A stretch of 64,000 nucleotides of DNA, taken from assembly GCF_014649375.1 (NCBI RefSeq), contig NZ_BMSX01000014.1, positions 235,348-299,347 on the forward strand, written 5' to 3'. Source of the stretch: Streptomyces aurantiogriseus (GTDB taxonomy: Bacteria > Actinomycetota > Actinomycetes > Streptomycetales > Streptomycetaceae). This document shows, one piece after another, positions 17,801 to 25,757 of the stretch. Positions within the stretch are counted from its first letter, which is position 1. Every line of letters begins with the position of its first letter. The position numbers and the translations under genes are program-made. The notes beneath the pieces were generated by a model that was not told where the DNA came from, made no database searches, and saw nothing but the letters and a program-made list of their open reading frames with translations.

Positions 17801-19333
17801 TCGTCCGGCGACCTCTGCATGTCCCTCATGCGCTCCTGCACCGGCTGGCCCTCCGGTATCTGGGTCGATCCGCCCCGGCGCACCGCTCCGGACGGCTCCG
17901 GCTTCCAGCTGCAGCGCTGGTCGCACACCTTCGAGTACGCGATCGTCGCCGGCCAGGGCGACTGGCGCGAGCTGGGTCGGCCGCGCGCCGGCCACGCCTT
18001 CAACCATCCGCTCACGGCACGGCTGCGGCAGCCCGATCATCCGCTCACCGCACGGCTGCGGGAGCCCGCCGGGACACCGGCCGACCTGCCGAGGACCGCG
18101 ACCCTGCTGAAGCTGGAACCCGAGGGCCGGGTGCTGCTGGACGCCCTGAAGCCGGCCGGCTCCCCGCTGGCCCGGGGCGGTACCGCGCCGGTGGATCCCG
18201 CGCGCGGGGTCGTCGTACGGGCACACGAGGTGGACGGCAGGCCGGTGCGGGCGCGACTGACGGGCCCCTCGGCATGGGCGGAAGGCACCCGGGCGGACGT
18301 GCTGGAACGGCCCGGGGAGCCTCTGGAGCCCGGCACGGAGGGCGCTTTGGAGCTGGACCTGACGGGCTTCGAAGTGGCCACCGTGCTGGCTCTGCCGCGG
18401 GACGGCCGGCGGGCCGGGGGACCTGGTGCCGCCGCGCCACTGGACAGCCACCCGGCCGAAGGGCTCCGCGTCGCCGCGCCACCTGACAGCGACCCGGCCG
18501 AAGGGCCCGCCACCGCCGCGCCACTGGACAGCGACCCGGCCGAAGGGCTCCGCGTCGCCGCGCCGCCGGCCGGTCACCCGGCCGAGGGTCCCGGAGTCGC
18601 CGCGCACGAGCCCGCGCAGCCGGTGCACACCCGCTACTGGTTGCACAACTCCGGCCCGGCGCCCCGAGGGAACATGCCCGTGGCCGTCCACCTCTCGCCG
18701 ACCCCGCTCACCGCCGACGGCCCGGTCACCGCGACGGTCCGTGTCTCCTCCGAGCTGACCGACGCGTCGGTGTCGGGTGCGGTGGCCCTGGAGGTGCCGC
18801 CCGGCTGGACCGCCGAGCCCGCCGAACTGCCGTACGCGCTCGGCCCGGGAGGCTTCACGCTCGCCGAGATCACCGTCACGCCCCCGCCGGGCCCCGTGCC
18901 CGGCCGGTACCGGCTCGCTGCGCGGCTGGTGTACGGCGGGCAGACGTTCGAGGACGTGGTCGCCCTGGACGTGCCGGGCGAGGCCACGGAGGGCGGACCG
19001 GACGGGCGGACCGGGCCGAGTCTGGTGCTGGAACTGGGCGTGGACCGGGTCGAGGTGCGCCGGGGTGAGCGGGTGCGCGTGCCGGTGAGCGTGCGCAACA
19101 CCACCCGGGGGCCGGTGAGCGGGACGCTGTGGGCGGTGTCGTCCTGGGGCACCTGGGCCGGCGTCGGGCCGGGCTGCCAGGGGTTCACCGTGGCCGCCGG
19201 GGAGAGCGCGCGATGCCTGGTCGACGTGGACGGCTCGGCGGTGCCGCCGGGGTCGTACTGGCTGATGGCGAAGGCAGGCTGGCACGGCTGCGTGGCCTAC
19301 ACGGAGGCGGTCGTGCTGGAGGTGACGGCATGA
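14861..19333 (+). CDS. GH38 alpha-mannosidase with C-terminal NEW3-type domain
   Basis: A very long enzyme (1490 residues). The GH38 zinc motif SHFHYDPVWW gives His112 and Asp116. The nucleophile is Asp249 in QLDAFGHDPQFP, and the second zinc-ligand region YGAHHDAITGSESDQVY is present. The middle (about 600-1000) fits the GH38 beta-sandwich domains. Near residue 1190 a 14-residue unit is repeated four times, forming a Pro/Ala-rich linker, and the C-terminal ~200 residues resemble the NEW3/alpha-galactosidase-associated fold (VALEVPPGWTAEPAELPYAL). No signal peptide is seen, so cleavage of mannosides is likely intracellular. Its stop overlaps the next start (ATGA). Confidence 0.88.
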   Translation: MRVISVESTELFTGTEDQPHQVVAVDVEHAPGRPVRLSVAGPGVRSVGKTVVTVDEDGTAHAEIPVAADGLAPGDRRPVTVTAEDAGARRPVRHAAEFTVAEPGWTMFMVSHFHYDPVWWNTQAAYTETWDVADAPAVTGLPARTFDSRGQSGMSLVRAHCDLARRDPAYTFVLAEVDYLKPYWDAFPEERAFLRQLIRTGRVEIMGGTYNEPNTNLTGAEATVRNALYGDGFQRGIIGAAPQTAWQLDAFGHDPQFPGLMADAGISSSSWARGPFHQWGPTLSVFGEEPRDPQRMQFPAEFEWIAPSGRGLLTAYMVNHYGAGWAIDNAPTLPEAEAAALKLFQGLKKVALTRNVLLPVGGDYAPPCRWVMAIHRDWNARYVWPRFVSGIPRDFFAAVRAELAAEGRRASPQTRDMNPVYTGKDVSYIDTKQAQRYGETLLADAEAWATLASLVAGHPYPDAALDKAWRQLVYGAHHDAITGSESDQVYIDLLTGWRELYDLARTVHADATDALARRVVPLPGDAPDLVVFNSATWQRRDVLTVADPGLVPLDLTGLPLPAVREDGELRVVVPDVPGAGLKALSLAEGSVPGWTAAEGTTIRNEFYEVTVDPARGGGVSSLRALAEGGRELLRPGDIGNELVVQEEYPRHPRFGEGPWHLTPTGTTAARSRDVTADIDVEHAPAGSRITVRADLGLFRYTQRLILWTGVDRLDVTTTVDGYDGADRLIRVRWPSDVRGGLPVHEVADAVIGRGFGFVEVDSERFPWTLDNPANTWFGLDSTARVAVHDDTGALLGHRSIGVAELVFTDWDTAGELGTPLAAALVRTGVTATSTIAGGPRYGDLEVDSNLPDIRIAVGGPDRNSVVAEALGWDPAAARELRRQLAEDGLAAVWVAPRASLREEWVPGADLRDLERLPLLVVAGARPEDDAKAVDALVADLEDATVRATAAGGGEALPPGDAWDGRSFAILNRGTPGCVVTSSGDLCMSLMRSCTGWPSGIWVDPPRRTAPDGSGFQLQRWSHTFEYAIVAGQGDWRELGRPRAGHAFNHPLTARLRQPDHPLTARLREPAGTPADLPRTATLLKLEPEGRVLLDALKPAGSPLARGGTAPVDPARGVVVRAHEVDGRPVRARLTGPSAWAEGTRADVLERPGEPLEPGTEGALELDLTGFEVATVLALPRDGRRAGGPGAAAPLDSHPAEGLRVAAPPDSDPAEGPATAAPLDSDPAEGLRVAAPPAGHPAEGPGVAAHEPAQPVHTRYWLHNSGPAPRGNMPVAVHLSPTPLTADGPVTATVRVSSELTDASVSGAVALEVPPGWTAEPAELPYALGPGGFTLAEITVTPPPGPVPGRYRLAARLVYGGQTFEDVVALDVPGEATEGGPDGRTGPSLVLELGVDRVEVRRGERVRVPVSVRNTTRGPVSGTLWAVSSWGTWAGVGPGCQGFTVAAGESARCLVDVDGSAVPPGSYWLMAKAGWHGCVAYTEAVVLEVTA
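18434..18601 (+). repeat. Four 42-bp tandem repeats inside the GH38 gene
   Basis: Four consecutive in-frame 42-bp units, 18434-18475, 18476-18517, 18518-18559 and 18560-18601, encode variants of APLDSHPAEGLRVA. Copies 1 and 3 and copies 2 and 4 resemble each other most. They form an interdomain linker of variable length. Confidence 0.85.
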
Positions 19334-20028
19334 GCGGGCACCCCACGGCGGTGGGAGACGATGCCGTGAGACGGCACGCGGCGGGGGCGGGAGACGGCGC
19401 GGCGAGGCGGCCCGCGGCCCTGGTGGGAGACGAGGCCGTCCCCGTGGAGCGGGTGGACGCCCTGCTGGCAGCCGTCCCGGCGCGGGACCGGGAGACCGGC
19501 CCGGAGGCCCTGGCGCGTGCCGAGCGGCAGCGCAGACGGTGGGCCACGCAGGTCGTGGTCACCGACGAACTCGCCCGTCGGGCCTGCGCGGAGCGTGGGC
19601 TGACGCCGCCGGCCGAGGTGACCCCGGCGCGGGTTCTCGCGGTGTCCGCGACCGATGTCGCCGACCTCGGCAGCATCGTCGCCGTGGCGCTCGCCCACTC
19701 CCCGGCCGCGCGCGCCCTGCTGGCCGCACTGGAGGCCGAACAGACGGTCCCGGAGCGGGCCGTGCGGGACTACTACGACCGCAACCGCGACCGGTTCCTC
19801 ACCCGGGAGGCACTGCGGCTCGGTGCCGACCCCTACGGCGACCTGGGGCCCGCCGACGTCCTGCCGTACGCCGAGGTACGCGACGAGATCGCGTGGGAGC
19901 TGCGGCGGGCGGTGGCCCGGCAGGCGTTCTTCGACTGGCTGGACCGCGCCCGGGCCGCAGTGGAGTACGCGCCGGGGCACGAGCACCCGGGCGACCCGTC
20001 CCACCCCGATCACGAGCATCGGCACTGA
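19330..20028 (+). CDS. SurA-like (parvulin-associated) folding-factor candidate, no signal peptide
   Basis: 232 residues, with its ATG overlapping the GH38 stop. A short segment ALVGDEAVPVERVDALLAAV followed by helical sequence matches the pattern of SurA/PrsA N-terminal chaperone domains (compare VASLDGHPVTRDELL in the protein at 32130-33335). VPERAVRDYYDRNRDRF and EIAWELRRAVARQAFFDWL match the C-terminal helical part of such proteins. A true parvulin domain is absent. The tail (GHEHPGDPSHPDHEHRH) is His-rich and could bind metal. Translational coupling suggests it acts on or with the GH38 enzyme. The function is inferred; the family is essentially uncharacterised. Confidence 0.55.
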   Translation: MSGHPTAVGDDAVRRHAAGAGDGAARRPAALVGDEAVPVERVDALLAAVPARDRETGPEALARAERQRRRWATQVVVTDELARRACAERGLTPPAEVTPARVLAVSATDVADLGSIVAVALAHSPAARALLAALEAEQTVPERAVRDYYDRNRDRFLTREALRLGADPYGDLGPADVLPYAEVRDEIAWELRRAVARQAFFDWLDRARAAVEYAPGHEHPGDPSHPDHEHRH

Positions 20029-20125
20029 ACACTCCGGTAACGACCCGGAACCGAAAAGCAACACGGCAAGCCATTGACCTCCGATGAATTCTGGTCCACC
20101 TTTTCATCAATCGGAGTCCAACTTG

Positions 20126-20137
20126 GTGATTTGAACC
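20126..20137. promoter_or_regulatory. Operator candidate GTGATTTGAACC upstream of ABC operon
   Basis: This 12-mer lies 30 bp upstream of the binding-protein ATG and recurs exactly, in opposite orientation, at 26771-26782 at the start of the kinase gene. Flanking bases extend it to TTGGT-GATTTG-AACCAG. An AT-rich stretch at 20070-20130 before it is a likely promoter. Confidence 0.5.
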
Positions 20138-20167
20138 AGCAGCAGCTGACGGATCGCAGGAGGCACC

Positions 20168-21538
20168 ATGCGCGCGCGAAGACTGACCGGAACCGTGGCG
20201 GGCGTCATCGCCCTGGCCCTGACCGCCGCCGGCTGCGGCCTGTCGGGGGGCTCCGACAGCGGGGAGGCCACGGCCGGCGGCTGCAAGGTCGACAAGGCCA
20301 ACGTCGGATCCGGCAAGCTCTCCGGCGAGGTCAAAGGCAAGATCACCTTCCAGACCACCAACCTGAAGAAGGACTTCGGCGGCTTCTTCAACGGAGTGAT
20401 CAAGGCCTTCGAGAAGGCCCACCCCGGCGCCTCGGTCAAGTGGATCGACGACCCCGGCGACAACACCTTCACCCAGCGCACCGTCGCGGACGCCCAGGCC
20501 TGCACCCTCCCGGACGTGCTCAACGTCAACTCCGAGACCGCGACCGCCCTCACCAAGGCCGGCTACCTGCTCGACCTGGGCGTCAAGGACCCCGACTCCG
20601 CCAAGCCCTTCGTCCCGGCGTTCTGGAAGTCCAGCACCATGAAGGACTCCTCGGGCGCGTCGGTGCACACCGTGTTCCCCTGGTACACCGGCGGCATCGT
20701 CCTGACGTACAACACCGACCTGCTGAAGAAGGCCGGGATCGACCCGGCGCAGCCGCCGAAGACCATCTTCGGGCTGTTCGCCGACTACGAGAAGATCGCC
20801 AAGTCGGCCCAGGGCAAGTACTACGCGACGATGGCCAACCCGGTCTGGCGGATCCCGGCCGACTGGGACCAGATGAACATCAGGACGCTCTCCGCCGACG
20901 GCAAGTCCGCCACCTTCGCCGACGACCCGCGCACCACCCAGTGGGTCGCCTGGATGGCGAAGCTGTACAAGGAAGGCGCCATGCCGAAGGACTCGCTGTC
21001 CTCCAGCAACGACCCCTCCACGCCGTACAGCCAGGGCAAGGTCGCGTACGGCTCGACGAACCCGAGCTTCGTGCGCTTCGTGAAGCAGAACAGCCCGTCC
21101 GTCTACGCCAAGACCGGCGTCGGCCAGCAGCCCTTCGACGCGCTCGGCCACACCACCGGCGCCCCGCAGTACATCTCGGTCGCCGCGACCAGCAAGAACG
21201 CCCCCACGGCGCTGGCCTTCGCCGAGTTCCTCACCAACGCCGAGAACCAGACGGCCTGGTGCAAGGACCCGAACGTGGTGATCTTCCCGACGACCACGGC
21301 CTCGCTGGACGACCCGTTCTTCCAGAACGTCACCGGCGACGACCCGTTCGCGGAGGCCCGCAAGCTCGTCGCCGAGCAGCTCAAGACCGCCACCGCCTAC
21401 CAGACCAACCTCTCCCCGGCCGTGCAGAACGCCATCGTGAGCCAGGTGCAGCTGGCCATGCAGGGCAAGAAGAGCCCCGAGCAGGCCGTGAAGGACGCCC
21501 AGGAGAAGGCCGACGAGCTGCTGAAGCAGGGCAGCTGA
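20168..21538 (+). CDS. CUT1 sugar ABC transporter, substrate-binding lipoprotein
   Basis: 456 residues. The lipoprotein signal MRARRLTGTVAGVIALAL ends in the lipobox LTAAGC (Cys23). The body is a family 1 extracellular solute-binding fold (GEVKGKITFQTTNLKKDFGG, FPWYTGGIVLTYNTDLLKKA, KVAYGSTNPSFVRF, ALAFAEFLTNAENQTAWCK). It heads a three-gene ABC operon and presumably captures a mannose- or GlcNAc-containing oligosaccharide, judged from the enzymes around it. GCAGGAGG lies just before the ATG. Confidence 0.9.
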   Translation: MRARRLTGTVAGVIALALTAAGCGLSGGSDSGEATAGGCKVDKANVGSGKLSGEVKGKITFQTTNLKKDFGGFFNGVIKAFEKAHPGASVKWIDDPGDNTFTQRTVADAQACTLPDVLNVNSETATALTKAGYLLDLGVKDPDSAKPFVPAFWKSSTMKDSSGASVHTVFPWYTGGIVLTYNTDLLKKAGIDPAQPPKTIFGLFADYEKIAKSAQGKYYATMANPVWRIPADWDQMNIRTLSADGKSATFADDPRTTQWVAWMAKLYKEGAMPKDSLSSSNDPSTPYSQGKVAYGSTNPSFVRFVKQNSPSVYAKTGVGQQPFDALGHTTGAPQYISVAATSKNAPTALAFAEFLTNAENQTAWCKDPNVVIFPTTTASLDDPFFQNVTGDDPFAEARKLVAEQLKTATAYQTNLSPAVQNAIVSQVQLAMQGKKSPEQAVKDAQEKADELLKQGS

Positions 21539-21540
21539 CC

Positions 21541-22557
21541 GTGGCGACGCAGACCGTGAAGCCGGTGTCCGTGCCCGGTGCGGAGCCCACCTCCGCGCCG
21601 GGCACGGCCCCGTCCCGCCTCCGCAGGCTGGCCCGGGCGCTGCTGCCCGGTCCCGCTCCCGGCGCCAACGGCGCGGCACTGTACCGCCGCTGGTGGCTGC
21701 CCTGGCTGTGGACCGCCCCCGCCCTCGTCTGCGCGGCGGTCTTCGGCGTGTTCCCGTTCCTCAACACCGTCCTGCTGTCGTTCACCGACGCCAAGCCGCT
21801 CGGCGGCGCCGCGAACTTCGTCGGGCTGTCCAACTACACCCGGATGCTGGACGACTCCGACTTCTGGCTGGCGACCCGCAACAGCGTGCTGTACGCGCTG
21901 ATCGTGGTGCCGCTGATGGTGCTGCTGCCGCTGATGCTCGCCGTCCTGGTGGAGAAGAAACTGCCCGGCATCGGATTCTTCCGCTCGGCCTTCTACACGC
22001 CGGTGCTCGCCTCCAGCGTGGTCGTGGGTCTGAGCTGGCAGTGGCTGCTCGCCGACGACGGGCTGATCAACACCTGGCTGCAGAAGGCCCATCTGATCAG
22101 GCACGCCATCCCGTTCCTGTCCGACTCGTGGCTGATTCTGTTCTGCGCGATGGGCCTGACGCTGTGGAAGGGGCTCGGCTGGTACATGATCTTCTACCTG
22201 GCCGCCCTGGGAAACGTGCCCAGAGAGCTGCACGAGGCGGCGGCCATGGACGGCGCCGGGGCGATCCGGCGCTTCTGGCACATCACGGTGCCGGGCGTGC
22301 GGCAGGCCATGATGCTGGTCGGCACGCTCACCGGCATCGGCTCGCTGCGGGTGTTCACCGAGATCTTCATGCTCGGCAGCTACACCGGAGGCCCCGGCGG
22401 CGCCGACCGCACCCTGCCCTTCTACATCCGCGACGTCGGCCTGGACCCGCTGACCGGCAACGCCGGTTACGGGTCGGCGGTCAGTGTGGCGCTGTTCCTG
22501 CTGACGCTGGGGCTGACCCTGCTGGCGCAGCGCCTGACGAAGGAGGACGAGTCATGA
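21541..22557 (+). CDS. CUT1 sugar ABC transporter permease (MalF/UgpA type)
   Basis: 338 residues, GTG start 2 nt after the binding-protein stop. Six transmembrane segments begin at about residue 60 (LPWLWTAPALVCAAVFGVFP). The EAA loop that contacts the ATPase is HEAAAMDGAGAIRRFWHITV. No ATPase gene follows in the operon, so a shared ATPase of the MsiK kind is likely. Confidence 0.9.
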   Translation: MATQTVKPVSVPGAEPTSAPGTAPSRLRRLARALLPGPAPGANGAALYRRWWLPWLWTAPALVCAAVFGVFPFLNTVLLSFTDAKPLGGAANFVGLSNYTRMLDDSDFWLATRNSVLYALIVVPLMVLLPLMLAVLVEKKLPGIGFFRSAFYTPVLASSVVVGLSWQWLLADDGLINTWLQKAHLIRHAIPFLSDSWLILFCAMGLTLWKGLGWYMIFYLAALGNVPRELHEAAAMDGAGAIRRFWHITVPGVRQAMMLVGTLTGIGSLRVFTEIFMLGSYTGGPGGADRTLPFYIRDVGLDPLTGNAGYGSAVSVALFLLTLGLTLLAQRLTKEDES

Positions 22558-23432
22558 CGACCGCGCCCCTGCCCCGCCGACGCCTGATGCCGCGCTGGCG
22601 GGACTACGGCCGCCCCCGGGAGCTCGTCGTCCGCTACCTGCTGCTGCTCTTCGTGCTGGCCATCACCGTGGGACCGCTGCTCTGGCAGCTCCTGGCGTCG
22701 CTGAAGAGCACCAGCGAGGACGTCTTCGGGGCGAACGCCTCCCTGCTGCCGCAGCACCCGACCCTGCGCGCCTACGAGGCGATCTTCGATCAGGTGCCGG
22801 TGGCCACGTACATCAGGAACAGCATGATCGTGGTCGTCCTGTCCCTCGCCAGCCAGCTGATCTTCTCCACCACGGCCGGCTACATGCTCTCCAAGCCCGG
22901 CTGGAAGGGCCGCAAGGCGGTCTGGGTCGTGCTGGCCGCCTCCATGATGTTCCCCTTCGAGGCGATCATGGTGTCGCTGTTCCTGAGCATCCGTGACCTG
23001 GGGCTGGTCGACAACCTGGTGGGCGTGTGGCTGCCCGGGTTCGTCGGTGCCATCAACGTCCTGCTGATGCGTGGTGCGTTCCTGGCGGTGCCGCGCGAGA
23101 TCGAGGACTCGGCGATGCTCGACGGCGCGAGCGAGTGGCAGCGCTTCCGGTACCTGTACCTGCCGTCCGCGTGGGGCGCGATCATGGTGGTCGTCATCAA
23201 CACCTTCATCAGCGCCTGGGACGACTTCCTCTGGCCGCTGATCGTGCTGCGCTCGGAGCACAACATGACGCTGACACTGGGTCTTTCGCGGCTGCAGAGC
23301 TCGTCGTTCGGCTACGACCAGCGGTTGGTCATGGCCGGGTCGGTGATCTCCATCATCCCGGTGCTGGTGCTGTTCGTGATCACGCAGCGGTGGTTCTACA
23401 AGGGGGTGTCGGCGGGGGCCGTGAAGTTCTGA
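22554..23432 (+). CDS. CUT1 sugar ABC transporter permease (MalG type)
   Basis: 292 residues, ATG overlapping the previous stop (ATGA). It has six transmembrane segments, the EAA motif EDSAMLDGASEWQRFRYLYL and the typical C-terminus YKGVSAGAVKF. The last 37 bp overlap the 3' end of the converging GH3 gene. Confidence 0.9.
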   Translation: MTTAPLPRRRLMPRWRDYGRPRELVVRYLLLLFVLAITVGPLLWQLLASLKSTSEDVFGANASLLPQHPTLRAYEAIFDQVPVATYIRNSMIVVVLSLASQLIFSTTAGYMLSKPGWKGRKAVWVVLAASMMFPFEAIMVSLFLSIRDLGLVDNLVGVWLPGFVGAINVLLMRGAFLAVPREIEDSAMLDGASEWQRFRYLYLPSAWGAIMVVVINTFISAWDDFLWPLIVLRSEHNMTLTLGLSRLQSSSFGYDQRLVMAGSVISIIPVLVLFVITQRWFYKGVSAGAVKF

Positions 23433-25729
23433 CCACCGTCCAGGCGGACCACCACCGGTACGGCGGTCAGCGCGGCCCTCGCCGACTCGGCGATCCGGAT
23501 CTCCACGGTGCCGGGCAGGACCGCGGTCTCCAGGTCGGCGCCGACCTGGGCGAGTCGGCCGGCGCCGAGCGGGAGGGTGACCGTGCGGCACTCGCCCGGC
23601 GCGAGGTCGACGGAGCGGAAGCCGCGCAGTTCGAGGGTGCGCGGCCAGACGGGGGTGACCAGCCGCCGGATGTAGAGCTGGACGACCGTACGCCCGCGCC
23701 GTTTCCCGGTGTTGGTGACGTCGACCGTGACGGACTGCCCGGACAGGCGCGGGGGGTCGTAGGCGAAGGTCGTGTACGACAGCCCGTGCCCGAAGGAGTA
23801 GAGCGGCCCGGCATCGGCGTCCACGTAGGTGCCGTACTCGATGTCCTTGTGGTTGTAGTGGACGGGGAGTTGAGCCGCCGAGCGCGGCACCGAGACGGGG
23901 AGGCGGCCGACGGGATCCGCCAGCCCGAGCAGGACCTCGGCGATCGCCTCGCCGCCCCACGGGCCCGGATACCAGGCGGTGAGCAGGGCGGCCGCGCGGT
24001 CCGCCGCCTCGGGGACGGCGTGCGGGCGGCCCTGGATCAGGGCGACCACCGTGGGCGTGCCGGTGGCGATGACGGCGTCCAGGAGCGCGTACTGGGCCTC
24101 CCCCAGCCGCAGTCCGGCGAGGTCGACGCCCTCGCCGCAGGTCATCTCGGACACGACCGTCCGCGCGGCCCCGTTGGCGTCGAACTCCGTGTCGGGGGTG
24201 CGGGCGCTGCTGCCGCCCAGGACCAGCACGGCCAGGTCGGAGGCGGCGGCCGCCGCGACCGCCTCGGGGATGCCGGTGCGTTCGTCACCGGTGAGGGCCG
24301 TGCCCCGGGCATGACGGACGTCCGTGCCGGGTGGGGCGAGCCGCCGCAGTCCGTCGAGGACACTCGCGCCCCTGCCGGGGCGCTGCGGGGCGGTGTAGTC
24401 GCCGAGCTGGTGGGCGGTGGTGGCGGCGTGCGGGCCGAGCACGGCGACACTCCGCACCGAGGGCCCGAGCGGGAGCACTCCCCCGGTGTCGTGGAGGAGG
24501 GTGACGCAGGCGCGGGCGAGGTCGGTGCTCAGTGCGCGCCCGGCGTGCTCGGGGACCGACACGCGGTGCGTGTAAGGCCGTTCGAACAGCCCGAGGCGGA
24601 ACTTCAGACGCAGGACGCGGGCGACCGCGGCGTCCAGGGCGGCCTCGCTCACCAGGCCCCGCTCGACGGCCTCCTCCAGGTGGGTGAAGCCCTCGTCCCA
24701 GAGGCTGAGGTCGACCCCGGCGTCGAGGGCGAGGGCACCGGCGGACACCTTGTCGCCGGTGATGCGGGCCAGCCGGTCCACGGCGAGCCCGTCGGCCATG
24801 ACCAGGCCCTGAAAACCCCAGCGGTCGCGGAGCAGTCCGGTGAGCAGGGCACGGTTGCCGGAGCAGGGCAGGCCGTCGACCTCGTTGTACGCGGCCATCA
24901 CGGCGGCGGCCCCGGCACGCACGCCTGCCCGGGCGGCCGGGAGGTGGATCTCGTGCAGTTCGCGCAAGCCGAGCTCGGACTCGGCGGAGTTGCGGCCGCC
25001 GACCGTGGCGCCCTGGCCGGCGAAGTGCTTGAGGACGACGGGGGCCTTGTCGGAAGCGAAGAGTTCCCCCACACCCTGCATGCCACGGACCAGTGCCTCC
25101 GTCAGCCGGGCCGCGAGGTACGGGTCCTCGCCGAAGCACTCCTCGGTACGGCCCCAGCGCGGGTCCCGGGCGATGTCCAGCGCGGAGACGAGCGCCACGT
25201 GCCCGCCCCGGGCGCGCAGTTCGGCGGCGGCGTGGGCGGCGGCCCGCTCGTACAGGCCGGGGTCCCAGGTGGCGCCGACGGCCAGGTTGACGGGGAGGAC
25301 GGTGCTGTCGAGGGCCATGTGGCCGTGCGGCACCTCCTCGACGAACAGGGCGGGGATACGGAGGCGGCTGCGCTCCCGGACATGGCGCTGGACCAGGTCG
25401 GCGAGGTCGGCGCTGTCCTCGACGCCGGGTCCGTCGGGGTGGTCGACGCCGGACCAGGCGTCGGCGCGCATCAGCCCGTAGAGGGCGCCGAGTCCTTCGA
25501 AGCGGTCGGTCTCGGCGTACAGGGCTTCCGTGAGTTCGAAGTCCCCGTCCGGTGTGCGGCGACAGGCGTCCCAGCCGTACATCCGCTGGTTGAGCTGGCC
25601 CACCTTCTCGCGCGGGGTCATACGGGAGAGGAGGTCGGCCACGCGGGTGTCGAGGGGGGCGGCCGGGTCGAGGTACGGCGGCCGCAGGGGGAGGGCTGCG
25701 GGCGCGACCGACTGGTCCTGAGGGAGCAC
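23396..25729 (-). CDS. GH3 beta-glucosidase/beta-xylosidase
   Basis: 777 residues with the three-domain GH3 layout. The (beta/alpha)8 domain carries the nucleophile Asp313 in GLVMADGLAV and the conserved KHFAGQGATVGGRNSAES. The alpha/beta sandwich carries VAVLGPHAATTAHQLGDYTA. The C-terminal fibronectin-III-like domain is VTVDVTNTGKRRGRTVVQLY. No signal peptide is seen, so it should cleave imported oligosaccharides. Substrate (beta-glucoside, beta-xyloside or other) cannot be fixed from sequence. It converges on the ABC operon with a 37-bp overlap and is followed, 28 bp away on the same strand, by the kinase gene. Confidence 0.88.
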   Translation of the reverse strand: MLPQDQSVAPAALPLRPPYLDPAAPLDTRVADLLSRMTPREKVGQLNQRMYGWDACRRTPDGDFELTEALYAETDRFEGLGALYGLMRADAWSGVDHPDGPGVEDSADLADLVQRHVRERSRLRIPALFVEEVPHGHMALDSTVLPVNLAVGATWDPGLYERAAAHAAAELRARGGHVALVSALDIARDPRWGRTEECFGEDPYLAARLTEALVRGMQGVGELFASDKAPVVLKHFAGQGATVGGRNSAESELGLRELHEIHLPAARAGVRAGAAAVMAAYNEVDGLPCSGNRALLTGLLRDRWGFQGLVMADGLAVDRLARITGDKVSAGALALDAGVDLSLWDEGFTHLEEAVERGLVSEAALDAAVARVLRLKFRLGLFERPYTHRVSVPEHAGRALSTDLARACVTLLHDTGGVLPLGPSVRSVAVLGPHAATTAHQLGDYTAPQRPGRGASVLDGLRRLAPPGTDVRHARGTALTGDERTGIPEAVAAAAASDLAVLVLGGSSARTPDTEFDANGAARTVVSEMTCGEGVDLAGLRLGEAQYALLDAVIATGTPTVVALIQGRPHAVPEAADRAAALLTAWYPGPWGGEAIAEVLLGLADPVGRLPVSVPRSAAQLPVHYNHKDIEYGTYVDADAGPLYSFGHGLSYTTFAYDPPRLSGQSVTVDVTNTGKRRGRTVVQLYIRRLVTPVWPRTLELRGFRSVDLAPGECRTVTLPLGAGRLAQVGADLETAVLPGTVEIRIAESARAALTAVPVVVRLDGGQNFTAPADTPL

Positions 25730-25757
25730 GGCATCGTCCTTGTGGGTGCGGGTGGCG

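Noticed and set aside
18434..18601. Possible CRISPR-like or insertion-element repeat
   Set aside because: Units are in frame within GH38, contiguous, and encode a linker.
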